From NCBI RefSeq assembly GCF_964204645.1, contig NW_027437491.1, positions 1 to 23,339 on the forward strand: a stretch of DNA of 23,339 nucleotides, written 5' to 3'. This document shows, one piece after another, positions 8,627-17,172 of the stretch (positions are counted from its first letter, which is position 1; the number at the start of each line of letters is the position of its first letter). The notes under the pieces were generated by a model that was given only the letters and a program-made list of their open reading frames with translations, was not told the DNA's origin and searched no databases. This DNA is from Tubulanus polymorphus. Lineage: Eukaryota > Nemertea > Palaeonemertea > Tubulaniformes > Tubulanidae. The position numbers and the translations under genes were made by a program.

Positions 8627-9345
8627 AGCCCACTAGGGACTTTAGACCGAAAGTCGATTATTTGGGATATTTCTCTAAAACTTTTGAACACATTGTAGGC
8701 CTACCTGAATTTAGCTTCATACTACCAGTGAAACTGTTATATTGGGGGTTGACTGTAAATCAATTTTAACAATATGTTTCCGTGCTTACCATTTGAAATT
8801 ATAATCAAATCATCAAAAATCAATGGTTCGTAGGCATGGAAACTCAGGACGCATATTGTTAGAATTTCAAAAATGGCTTATTTTTTCTCATTTCAACATG
8901 CGAAAATGAAAACTTTTTGGCAATCCTTCAATACAGCGTAAAATGGATATAAAAACAATGGTTTATTAAAACTGCACGGTTTCACTGGTCGTATTAAAAC
9001 CAATTAGATGTATGTGTTCAAAACATTAATGTATATTAATGTATATTATTCATCACATAGGAATCCCCGAATTGAGGGAAATCTATTATAGAATGTATTG
9101 TTTTAACACAGAAAACCCACAGTTAGATTGGTCTGGTAAAATCTATCATGTGGATTATTATGTACTATAAGACAAAGGACCCAATAGGTCGGTACAATCT
9201 ATCATGTGGAATGTATTAGTTATTACACAGGCAACCAGCTGTTTGATGGACCCAATAGATAGGTACAATCTATAAAATGTAATAGGCCCATTATCATTTA
9301 TAGAAATATATTAATGTAATTGATTTAATGTATTTATATACATGT
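8627..9345 (+). repeat. L unit, uninterrupted U plus T blocks
   Basis: This shows U without the S insertion. The sequence gcttattttttctcatttc at 8877-8895 is the empty site for S1. T runs from about 9030 to 9310. It ends at tatttatatacatgtatc, where P begins. Confidence 0.8.
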
Positions 9346-9454
9346 ATCTACCCTAGATACATCTTCTGCCCAAAAACTGAGCTTGGTCAGAATTAACATG
9401 GTTGACTGGTGGCCATTTCTGTTTGCTGAAATCAGCACTTTCTTACTCATTTTT
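9346..9454 (+). repeat. L unit, P block (left part, split by S3)
   Basis: ctaccctagatacatcttc through tcagcactttcttactcattttt. The P block is interrupted by S3 and resumes at 10718 with ttgaagttttcaaggg. Confidence 0.8.
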
Positions 9455-10163
9455 AGCCCACTTGGGACTTTAGTCCCAGCGGGCTATTGCGTTCACTTTT
9501 CGTCCGTCGTCTGTCCGTCCGTCTGTAGACGGAATCCAGTTATTTTGGGAAGTTTTGAAGACGCTTCAAGGTAACGTCTTGATATTTGGGATACACATGT
9601 ATCTACCCTAGACACATCTTCAGCCCAAAAACTGGCCCTGTCAGAATCAAGATGGCCGACTGGCAGCCATTGTTGTTCGCCAAAATCAGCACTTTTTACA
9701 CATTTTTGATCTTTTTGAGAGAAATTTTGAAGACGCTTCGATCAATTACCTTGATCTTTCGGATATACGTGAATCCCCCCAGGGCCCATCAACATAACAA
9801 AAATTGGGTCGGTCGGACTCGAGATGGCCGTCCTATGACCTTTTTAGTGCCCAAAAATGTTAATTTTTGCCCGAATTCTGAGTCCTGTAGCTTCCTACTG
9901 GTTTGCCATTTCTCATTGCAATTTGTGATGGGTATTCTTTGGAAAGGGATGTTTTATACCTGAGACAGGTATTTTTCATCAGCCAATTATGACGCAATTG
10001 GCGGCCATCTTGGTCTCACCAGTACTCATTCGTAAATGGGAAAAAGTTTTTCCACATTATATTGATACCTAAGCGTATTTTGGTACCACATTCAATTAGA
10101 AAGTTGTAGCTCATAACATGTTCTATGATTATGGTGTGTTGCAAGGTAATTAGATTTTGTATA

Positions 10164-10182
10164 TGGCCACCAGGGGGCGTTG
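10164..10182 (+). promoter_or_regulatory. CTCF-like motif, S3 monomer 1
   Basis: TGGCCACCAGGGGGCGTTG, identical to the first S1 site. Confidence 0.5.
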
Positions 10183-10317
10183 AATAATACAATATCTTAG
10201 CATTTCTTTATTATATTTGTACCTATGTATATTTTGTAACCACAATCAATTGGAAAGTTGTAGCTCATGACATCATCTATGATTGTTGTGAGTTTTAAGG
10301 ACATTAGTTTTTCTATA

Positions 10318-10336
10318 TGGTCACCAGGGCGCGTTG
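10318..10336 (+). promoter_or_regulatory. CTCF-like motif, S3 monomer 2
   Basis: TGGTCACCAGGGCGCGTTG, with one change in the G-run; 154 bp from the previous site. Confidence 0.4.
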
Positions 10337-10471
10337 AATAGTAGAATAACTAAGTATTTCCTTATTATATTGGTACCTAGGCATATTTTGTTACCATGAT
10401 CAATTGCAAAGTTGTAGTTCATGACATGTTCTATGATTGTGGTAAGTTTTGATGTCATTGGGTTTTGAATA

Positions 10472-10490
10472 TGGTCTCCAGGGGGCGTTG
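10472..10490 (+). promoter_or_regulatory. CTCF-like motif, S3 monomer 3
   Basis: TGGTCTCCAGGGGGCGTTG; 154 bp from the previous site. Confidence 0.4.
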
Positions 10491-10625
10491 AATAGTAGAA
10501 TAACTTAGTATTTCCATATCAAATTGGTAACGAGGCATATTTTGTTATCACAATCAATTACAAAATCGTAGCTGCTGACATGTTCTATGATTGTGGTGAG
10601 TTTCAAGGTCATTGGTTTTTGTATA

Positions 10626-10644
10626 TGGTTGCCAGGGGGCGTTG
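10626..10644 (+). promoter_or_regulatory. CTCF-like motif, S3 monomer 4
   Basis: TGGTTGCCAGGGGGCGTTG; again 154 bp. The four S3 sites are exactly periodic at 154 bp. Confidence 0.4.
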
Positions 10645-10717
10645 AATATTGAAATTGTTAGATTGTTGAGCATTTGGAACCACTTCCCAAGTGGGCATGG
10701 TGTCCCTGGACCCCTAG

Positions 10718-11080
10718 TTGAAGTTTTCAAGGGAATTTTGAAGACTCTGATCAATTACCTTGATCTATCAGATTGTATACCCGAAGGGTGCATCGGCATG
10801 AGAGAAATTTTTGGTCAATCGGACGCAAGATGGCCGTCCTGTGACCTTTTTTCGTACCCAAAAAATATCAATTTTGGTCTCAATTTCAACCACTACTCAA
10901 TTGCTTATGCATGTTCATATTTTTAATTTTCACAGGAAAATGGACCACCAAGTTCGATACAATTGGTGTGAAAGATTCCAATCAATCCGCAGTTGAATCA
11001 CATAGAGAGAGTCTTATGGTAGATATGAGTCAACTTTCCGCAACTGATGGTAAATCAGTTTAGTTATTTCATACCTTTTT
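10718..11080 (+). repeat. L unit, P block (right part) plus exon copy F
   Basis: It resumes at ttgaagttttcaaggg after S3, passes through gcaagatggccgtcctgtga and the polypyrimidine tract, and ends at junction 11081. Confidence 0.82.
10936..11049 (+). CDS. Exon-like segment copy F, 38 codons, phase 1-1
   Basis: The acceptor taattttcacag| and donor GATG|GTAAATCAG are identical to those of copy E. The frame is open, with WTTKFDTIGVKD, SNQSAVESHRES and MSQLSATDG. It is the last copy before the exon at 13729. Ending GAT-G, it supplies the first base of a glycine codon completed by GC at the start of that exon, so splicing F to 13729 keeps the frame. No known domain is recognised. Confidence 0.45.
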
Positions 11081-11437
11081 AGCCCACTAGGGAACGAAAG
11101 TCAATTTTTTTGGGATATTTCTCTAAAACTTTTGAACACATACCTGAATTTGATCTTCATACTACCAGTGAAACTGTTATATTGGGGGTTGACCGTAAAT
11201 CAATTTTAACAATATGTTTCCGCGCCTACCATTTGAAATTATAATCAAATCATCAAAAATCAATGGTTCGTAGGTATGGAAACTCAGGACGCATATTGTT
11301 AGAATTTCAAAAATGGCTTATTTTTTCTCATTTCAACATGCGAAAATGAAAACTTTTTGGCAATCCTTCAATACAGTGTAAAGTGGATATAAAAACGATG
11401 GTTTATTAATACTGCGCAGTTTGACTGGTCGTATTAA
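11081..11437 (+). repeat. L unit, U block with T start truncated by S4
   Basis: AGCCCACTAGGGAACGAAAG opens the block. A small deletion has removed the 'ctttagacc' part. An empty S1 site lies at 11318-11333. Homology to the other copies stops after ctggtcgtattaa (near 11436), where S4 begins. Confidence 0.78.
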
Positions 11438-11587
11438 GGGTGCTCCTATCCCTTAATTATCAAAATTTTCCATTTTCGACATTATATTGATACCTAAACA
11501 TATTGTATTACCACAATCTATTGAAAGTTGTAGCTCATAAGGTGTTCTATGATTTTGGTTAGCTTCAAGGTCATCGGTTTTTGTATA

Positions 11588-11606
11588 TGGTCACCAGGGG
11601 GCGTTA
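11588..11606 (+). promoter_or_regulatory. CTCF-like motif, S4 monomer 1
   Basis: TGGTCACCAGGGGGCGTTA. Further, weaker sites follow at 11752 (one G lost) and 12050 (TGGTTACCAGGGGCGCTGA). Confidence 0.4.
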
Positions 11607-11893
11607 AATAATACAATAACTTAGTATTTCTATATTATGTCTGTACCTATGCATATTTTGTTACCACAATTAATTGCAAAGTTATAGCTCATGACATCGT
11701 CTATGTATGTGGTGAGTTTTAAGGACATGAGTTATTATATATGGTCACCAGGGGCGTTGAATAGTAGAATAACTTAGTATTTCCTTATAGATTGGTATCT
11801 AGGCATATTTTGTTACCATGATCAATTGCAAAGTTGTAGTTCATGACATGTTCTTTGATTGTGGTGAGTTTCGAGGTCATTGGGTTTTGCATA

Positions 11894-11912
11894 TGGTCAC
11901 CAGGGGGCATTG
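11894..11912 (+). promoter_or_regulatory. CTCF-like motif, S4 monomer 3
   Basis: TGGTCACCAGGGGGCATTG, one C-to-T/G-to-A change from the family form at the CpG. Confidence 0.35.
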
Positions 11913-12132
11913 AATAGTAGAATAACTTAGTATTTCCATATTAAATCGGTAACGAGGCATATTTTGTTATCACAATCAATTACAAAATCGTAGCTGTTGA
12001 CTTATTCTAATTGATTGTGGTGAGTTTCAGGGTCATTGGTTTTTGTATCTGGTTACCAGGGGCGCTGAATATTGAAATTGTTAGATTGTTGAGCATTTGA
12101 AACTACCTGGCATGGTGTCACTGGACTGCTAG

Positions 12133-12976
12133 TTTACTTATTTTTGAAGTTTTCATGGGGAATTTTGAGGACACTCTACTTGATCTATCAGATTGTATTC
12201 CTGAAGGGTGCGTCAGCATGAGAGAGATTTTGGGCAAATCGGATACAAGATGGCCGTCCTGTGACCTTTTTGTACCAAAAAATGTGACGTTATTACCACA
12301 AGAAATTGCAAGTTGTGCCAGTGCATGAAATGCTCTATCGTAATGGTAATTCTTGACATTTGCAGATTGTCAGGTATTTCACCAAGTACTTACTAATCAC
12401 CTTGAGGGACCCAATATGTTTGTTAAAGTCTATATTCATACTGAATATATATTATTTTTCACATGCCCCGTTTGAGGGAAATCTATGATAGAATGTATTT
12501 ATAACACAGTAAACCCAAAGTTAGATTGGTCTGGTCAAATCTATCATATGGATTATTTTGTATTATTAGGGCCCAACAGGTCGGTACAAACTATCATGTG
12601 GAATGTATTAGTTATTACAGAGGAAACCATCTGTTTGATTGACCCAATAGATAGGTACAATCTATAATCTATAATCTATAAAATGTAATAGGCCCTATAT
12701 CATTTATAAAAATATATTAATGCAATTGATATAATTTATTTATATACATGTATCTACCCTAGATACACTTTTTTACAAAATACTAGCTTAGTCAGAATCA
12801 ACATGGTTGACTGGCGGCCATTTTTTGTTTGCTGAAATCAGCATTTTTTACTTATTTTTGAAGTTTTCAAGGGAAATATTGAGGACACTCTGCTTGATCT
12901 ATCAGATTGCATTCCTGAAGGGTGCGTCAGCATGAGAGAGATTTTGGGTCAATCGGATGCAACATGGCCGTCCTGA
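12133..12976 (+). repeat. Two further partial L units without the exon
   Basis: 12133-12285 and 12740-12976 are P blocks (gaagttttcaaggg, gatctatcagattg, catgagagagattttggg, atggccgtcctg). Between them lie the monomer-like word set shared with 7700-7800 and a T block (12400-12735) with an aatctat triplet repeat near 12658-12677. Homology stops at 12976 (cgtcctgagttttaagg), before the polypyrimidine tract and exon. This is the right edge of the L array. Confidence 0.78.
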
Positions 12977-13728
12977 GTTTTAAGGTCACATGAGCAATTG
13001 TAATTTAAAACATAACCAATACATATTCTTCAGATTATTCTCGGGTCGAAATTCAATATTATGATGTAGTGCAAAGTTGCAGATTATGTCCCTATGAACA
13101 TGTACATCAAGTTTTACAGGGATGCATTATTCATCATGGCCACCAAGCAGTGCTAAATATCAATGGTTGAAATTAACCGTAATAACATTTGAAAGCAGTT
13201 TAGTTTTACTAGTATATCATAAAGAATATATAAAGTTTAAAGGTCATACCTTTTTCGATATGCTGCCAGGCTGAGGCGATGTTTAATATACATACAATAT
13301 AATAGTGCACTTCCCGAGTTTCAATGTCACAATTTTGATATCCCTACCCAGGTAGCTTACTTTCAAAAAGGTTAATTTAAATAGCTCAAGTACCTGAACA
13401 AGTAGTGCCTCCCACTTTGACTGTGCACGTATGTTTTATATAATTTGACGGGTCATGTATTCAAATTGGTCAATTAAGGGAAAAAATGATACCTTGTTTC
13501 TCCGCTCTACCTAGCTTAAAGTTAATTTACCCTGCAGCCTATCTACCCAGTACATTATTTTTCTAATCACTATCAGGCATACAATTATAGACCCTGCAGC
13601 TATAGAAATGAACTGATTACAAATTTTATTGGAATTTACACTATTTCCCGGCAGCTGCAGAGAAACAAAGTATCATTTTTTAACCTAAACCAAATATAGA
13701 AATAAATGAATTTTCTTTCTTTTAATAG
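12977..13728. other. Repeat-poor interval, no supported gene
   Basis: AT-rich sequence with no match to the L or S families apart from its first few bases and no splice-bounded open frame. It ends in a clear polypyrimidine tract (ttttctttcttttaatag). Under the gene model suggested here it is intron. Confidence 0.5.
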
Positions 13729-13909
13729 GCAGAATGAAAACACGAAGGCGCTGGTCATCGGATGAAGATAAAATATTTCATACGATCTTGCATTCGTTCC
13801 AACAGAATGCCTAATCGTGAACTTTTGGACGAAGCCACTAAAATGCTGACAAAGAAAATTATAAAAAAGAGAAAGATTCCAAATAAACTTATAATGATGT
13901 ATAATCCAG
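13729..13909 (+). CDS. Candidate exon with a Myb/SANT-like motif, one frameshift
   Basis: The acceptor ttctttcttttaatag| is strong and the donor is CCAG|GTGTTTGTG. The first frame gives KTRRRWSSDEDKIFHTIL, the start of a Myb/SANT-like helix (basic run, Trp, Ser-x-Glu/Asp-Glu/Asp), and stops after FQQNA. One base over, the frame continues with RMPNRELLDEATKMLTKK and IIKKRKIPNKLIMMY. Together they resemble a single ~58-residue basic helical domain broken by one base. Tryptophan-led SANT-like domains of this layout are common at the C-termini of transposon-related proteins in marine invertebrates. In its first frame the exon begins in phase 1, matching the L-exon donor. In its second frame it ends in phase 1, matching 15913. 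It is either a decayed exon or carries a sequencing error. Confidence 0.45.
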
Positions 13910-14068
13910 GTGTTTGTGTTAAATTCACAGGCTTTACCCAAATATCGATTTGATTTTTCTAGGAACCGTATACACATTAGACTGCGCTAAACTTGGATAA
14001 TTCCTAATTATTGATGTTTAGACAAACATGAGATCAAAATTGAACTGATCCCGATTAGCCAATGATAA

Positions 14069-14152
14069 CAATTGAAACCTATTCAATTCTCAACCCCTTC
14101 TGACAAAGTTTGATTTAAACTTTGTCAGATGGGGTTGATATAGGTTTCGATA
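14069..14152. repeat. Imperfect hairpin, 21-bp central stem
   Basis: CAACCCCTTCTGACAAAGTTT (14091-14111) pairs with 14117-14137 with one mismatch across a 5-nt loop (GATTT). Beyond small bulges the outer words ATTGAAACCTAT and ATAGGTTTCGAT also pair. Its size is in the range of a metazoan pre-miRNA hairpin, but the loop is small and a short palindromic MITE is at least as likely. Confidence 0.6.
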
Positions 14153-14434
14153 ATACAAGACATAGTGGAATTAGGATTAAGGCCTACGTGTATGCGCAAG
14201 CACTCTTCGATTTTGAAGGATAAACTACATGTATATTGATGACTATGCTGAGTTGATTTAGTAATTTGGTGAATTCAAAGGAAGGAACAGTGCAGGAACT
14301 TCCTCACATTGCCAAACGTTTCCATGTGGATATGCAGCGGCACTTGAATATGCCATATTACATGAATCCATACATCCCTTCCATTCTCTTGGATTATGCC
14401 AATGCAGTACCGTGAAAACAGAAAATAAAATTAT

Positions 14435-14700
14435 TTCACAGGAAACCACTTAGAATGGTCTATTAAAGTCTCCCATATGGGTATCGGAATGTATAAGTTT
14501 GATATAAGACCATATTTGACCCAATAGATAGTACAATCATGTATCATGTGATATATATTAGTTACTACAGAAAACCAACTGTTTGATGGACCCAACAGAT
14601 AGGTACAAATATCAAAAGAAATATATTAGTTATTACTGAGGGCCCCAATATGTCTGTTTAATATTATCTCATAAACTCAACAGTTTGAAACGGGGGAAAT
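14435..14700. repeat. Diverged T-type repeat array
   Basis: acaggaaaccact, gacccaatagatagtaca, tgtatcatgtgatatatattag, gatggacccaacagata and gaaatatattagttatt match the T block of L in order, with many changes. Further T-like patches lie at 15535-15690 and 16770-16990. Confidence 0.6.
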
Positions 14701-15763
14701 CTTATGATATGAAATGAGAGACTACGTAGAAAAAACCAGTGCCTGTGGCTACTAGTCGACAATTTCTAAATTAATTTTCCTGTGCGATTTGGTTTCGTAC
14801 AATTGAGAGACTACTTTTTTCAGTAGGGCATCTTTTGGATCACATCACTGGAAATTGGCTTGTGCTTTTGGGCCCCTTCGTTGGTTATCTACAAATGTTT
14901 CATATAAGCTATCGACCACAATGCTGACACCGAGATGGTCAGAAACTGACCAATTGAGATATGATCCCCGAGTCTGAACGATTCAGACTTCGAATGTCGG
15001 AAAATTCTCAAGCCATGTTTGTTTACAAACTACCAAGTATTCATCATTGCAAATTCATAAGCTGACCAACACTGACCACTACTGACGAATTACAATTTCA
15101 CGAACATGAGAACGATATACCGCGTTTGGTGTGAAACTAGAAAAGATTCGCCATTGAAGATTCATAAATTGACCATTGACCACCAATGACCAATTCAAAA
15201 CGAATAAGATCACAATACAATGATTTACCCCCACTTTCATCCAACAGCACGATACCATTTAATTGAATCATTAAACGCATTGGGCTTCTGATATTTGAAA
15301 TCATTTGTTACAATGAAGTTGATCCTAAGACTTGATCACCTGCGCTACAGAAAACGTACAAGACGAAATTTTAAGATTGTAAAATCCGATTAGGTGATCG
15401 TCATTATGACGACAGCTCCATCTCTGTAATTCTTAAGAGATTAGAACCACTTCTGGGTCGTCAATACAATTAAACTTTGACTCGAAATAATGTTTAATTT
15501 ACTAATTTGAATAAGCAGTTCAAACTTGGGACTCATAAGGTGATGACCCAATAGACCTGTACATAATGTTTCCGCAGTTTGAGGCACCCAATAAGTCTGT
15601 TAAATCTATGGAATATATAATTTTTAGTATGAACCCATATAGGTCCCAATAGGTAAGTAAAGTCTACCATATGAATATATATAAAATTATGTACCGTACA
15701 GTAATATCAGGATACACAGCCGACATCGGGGATTCGTGATTAAATATTCACATCTTAGATGAA

Positions 15764-15875
15764 TTCTAGAGGCCATAAGAGCTAATTTTGACCACTTTGA
15801 CCAATTTTCTAGAGGCCATAAGAGCTAATTTTGACCACTTTGACCAATTTTCTAGAGGCCATAAGAGCTAATTTT
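15764..15875 (+). repeat. 43-bp tandem repeat, about 2.6 copies
   Basis: TTCTAGAGGCCATAAGAGC starts at 15764, 15807 and 15850, an exact period of 43 bp. The first two copies are essentially identical; the third breaks off at agctaattttt, just before the polypyrimidine tract of the exon at 15913. Confidence 0.95.
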
Positions 15876-15912
15876 TTTAAAAATACATTTTCTTTTCTTC
15901 CAAATTTCCTAG

Positions 15913-16032
15913 ATCCGCCTGGTAATGAAAATGGCATCTTAGGTACCGGGTATACGATTGATACTATTGAGTCAAAACTTCATCAAAATCGAAAACAAAT
16001 GGTTCAATTGGATCGAAGATTTAGATTTGTTT
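15913..16032 (+). CDS. Candidate terminal exon, 39 codons plus stop
   Basis: The acceptor ttttcttccaaatttcctag| is strong. With the phase-1 base from 13909 the frame reads DPPGNENGILGTGYTIDTIE, then SKLHQNRKQMVQLDRRFRFV and TAA at 16030-16032. The C-terminus is basic (KLHQNRKQ, DRRFRF). AATAAA lies 117 bp downstream. The phase match with the upstream exon and the nearby poly(A) signal support a last exon. No domain is recognised. A chance frame cannot be excluded because it is short. Confidence 0.45.
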
Positions 16033-16148
16033 AAATCCGTTTACTGGGCAACTTTCATGAAAAAAACCTGCCTGGTTCAGTGCGGCCGCCTACCGTAAAC
16101 ACTTGTTTTTCTGGTCATTCCACCTGATGATGGCTGTGGTTTCATAGT

Positions 16149-16154
16149 AATAAA
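16149..16154 (+). terminator. Polyadenylation signal AATAAA
   Basis: A canonical hexamer within catagtAATAAAtttgatcg, at normal 3'-UTR distance from the stop at 16032. The downstream sequence is T-rich. It supports the end of a plus-strand transcript. Confidence 0.4.
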
Positions 16155-16254
16155 TTTGATCGTATAATCTTAAATTTGAAGTGTAGGATTTCTTCATTTA
16201 TCTACAGTATACACGGATTATAGTGTTTATTCGACATCTATTAAGCAATCCTTT

Positions 16255-16465
16255 AGCTAAGACTATCTCAGTGGTTATTATTGTGGCATTTCACTGTCAA
16301 AGGGCTATGCTTACAACAACTTAAATTGGACAGCTCATATATGACCAAACTCAAACTTGTTCTTTTGTTACATGTGGCCCGTACACAGAAAATCCCAACT
16401 GCTTTAAATATCACCGTATTTGTGCCTCAGAACAAAATGCTGCTGTTTGCAATTCGGACTAATTT
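16255..16465 (+). pseudogene. Cysteine-rich, frame-broken coding-like fragment
   Basis: One frame (from GACTATCTCAGTGG) reads YYCGISLSKGYAYNNLNWTA and stops at TGA near 16342. One base over, the frame reads TCSFVTCGPYTENPNCFK and YHRICASEQNAAVCNSD before TAA at 16460-16462. Six cysteines in about 65 residues over two adjoining frames look like a decayed extracellular cysteine-rich domain. The pattern does not match Kazal, EGF or WSC well enough to name. No clear splice sites are seen. A C-run (16474-16485) follows. Confidence 0.25.
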
Positions 16466-17172
16466 GATACTCCCCCCCCCCCTTAAATGCAGAATAACAT
16501 TTATTATGGCGTCTTGGGTTATTCAATTATTGGTGCGGCATGTCGCTTTACGGTCGTAGGTGGCACGTCCCTGATCGAGTAGCTAGGCGTTCGCGTTCGG
16601 TATTTTTGAAAAGCGTCGGCTGTTTGCGAGGCCGGTGGTGTATCGGAGGGTGCGAGGCTGGTTGTGTATCGGGGGTGTATGGAGATGACTATTACAAAGG
16701 AAACGAACCGTTCTGTTGGTCTCGAAATCATATACCGGGTACCCGATATACCGGTATGCTATTTAAGTTTTATACAAGACCCAATAAGGACTGTCGTGCC
16801 CCGAATTCTCTGCTGGTGCTTGAGTCCCAGGTCTCAAATGGTCGTTCTATCTATCATGTGGAATGGCATGCAATGGGCTATAACACATTGAAAACCCAAT
16901 ATTCGAGGGACTGTGTGTGTATGTGTGTGTGTGTAATGGTCCTATGGATCAGTTTCGTATAAAAACATGACCCACTAATACTGTATCAGATTAGTGTGGA
17001 GTATATATTTGTTACGAAAGCGTCGACTTATTTCGCAATATCCGAGTCTAAATTCATTTATTTGTCTATCCATTAATAAATCAGCCATACCTTTTTCATC
17101 AAAATGAACAATACATGAAACAGCATATTTGTATAACAAAATCGTCAACCGGTCGCATAACGAAGGCCTGCC
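16466..17172. other. Mixed low-complexity and T-like repeats, no supported gene
   Basis: It contains a poly-C run (16474-16485), a GC-richer patch (16545-16670) with the near-repeat gtgtatcggagg/gtgtatcgggggt, the palindromic accgggtacccgatataccggt (about 16735-16756), diverged T words (tctatcatgtggaatggc) and a GT microsatellite (16911-16936). The 140-codon frame across 16540-16962 spans these unrelated repeats and ends in the microsatellite, so it is not supported. Confidence 0.5.

Larger units (their letters stand above)
9455..10717 (+). mobile_element. S3, most intact Helentron-like element (1263 bp)
   Basis: The head AGCCCACTTGGGACTT...AGTCCCAGCGGGCT forms a terminal hairpin. CGTCCGT repeats follow, then gacggaatccagttatttt, YY1-like gatggccg words, four monomers, and the tail cccaagtgggc...GGACCCCTAG. 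The empty site is P itself (ctcatttttgaagttttc, for example 8259-8276). Filled, there are five Ts before and two after, against five in the empty site. The gain of two Ts equals that of S1, so the boundaries are well defined. GCCCACTTGGG near the 5' end and its complement CCCAAGTGGGC near the 3' end form an 11-bp asymmetrically placed inverted repeat, a Helentron trait. No transposase is encoded. Confidence 0.82.
11438..12132 (+). mobile_element. S4, 5'-truncated Helentron-like element
   Basis: The head hairpin and ~500-bp head region are missing. The element starts gggtgctcctatcccttaatt and goes almost directly into four monomers (CTCF-like sites near 11588, 11752, 11894 and 12050). It ends with a degraded tail, catggtgtcactggactgctag, at 12132. 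It interrupts the U/T border. The odd 5' end could be deletion or a distinct subfamily. Confidence 0.65.
13910..15763. other. Candidate intron; no firm gene
   Basis: It holds an 84-nt imperfect hairpin (14069-14152), diverged T-type repeats (14435-14700, 15535-15690) and many gaccaa words (14930-15200). Near 14258-14449 both strands have open frames. The plus frame has IAKRFHVDMQRHLNMPYYM, the minus frame a Cys/Trp-containing stretch, and neither is splice-bounded or recognised. GATCACCT near 15336 has a complement AGGTGATC near 15392. Confidence 0.45.

Noticed and set aside
14258-14449. Coding exon on either strand
   Set aside because: Both strands are open and protein-like, neither has splice boundaries or a recognised domain; noted in the interval description only.
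16540-16962. 140-codon frame with several Cys and Trp
   Set aside because: It spans a GC patch, T-type repeats and a GT microsatellite, with overlapping open frames on the other strand.
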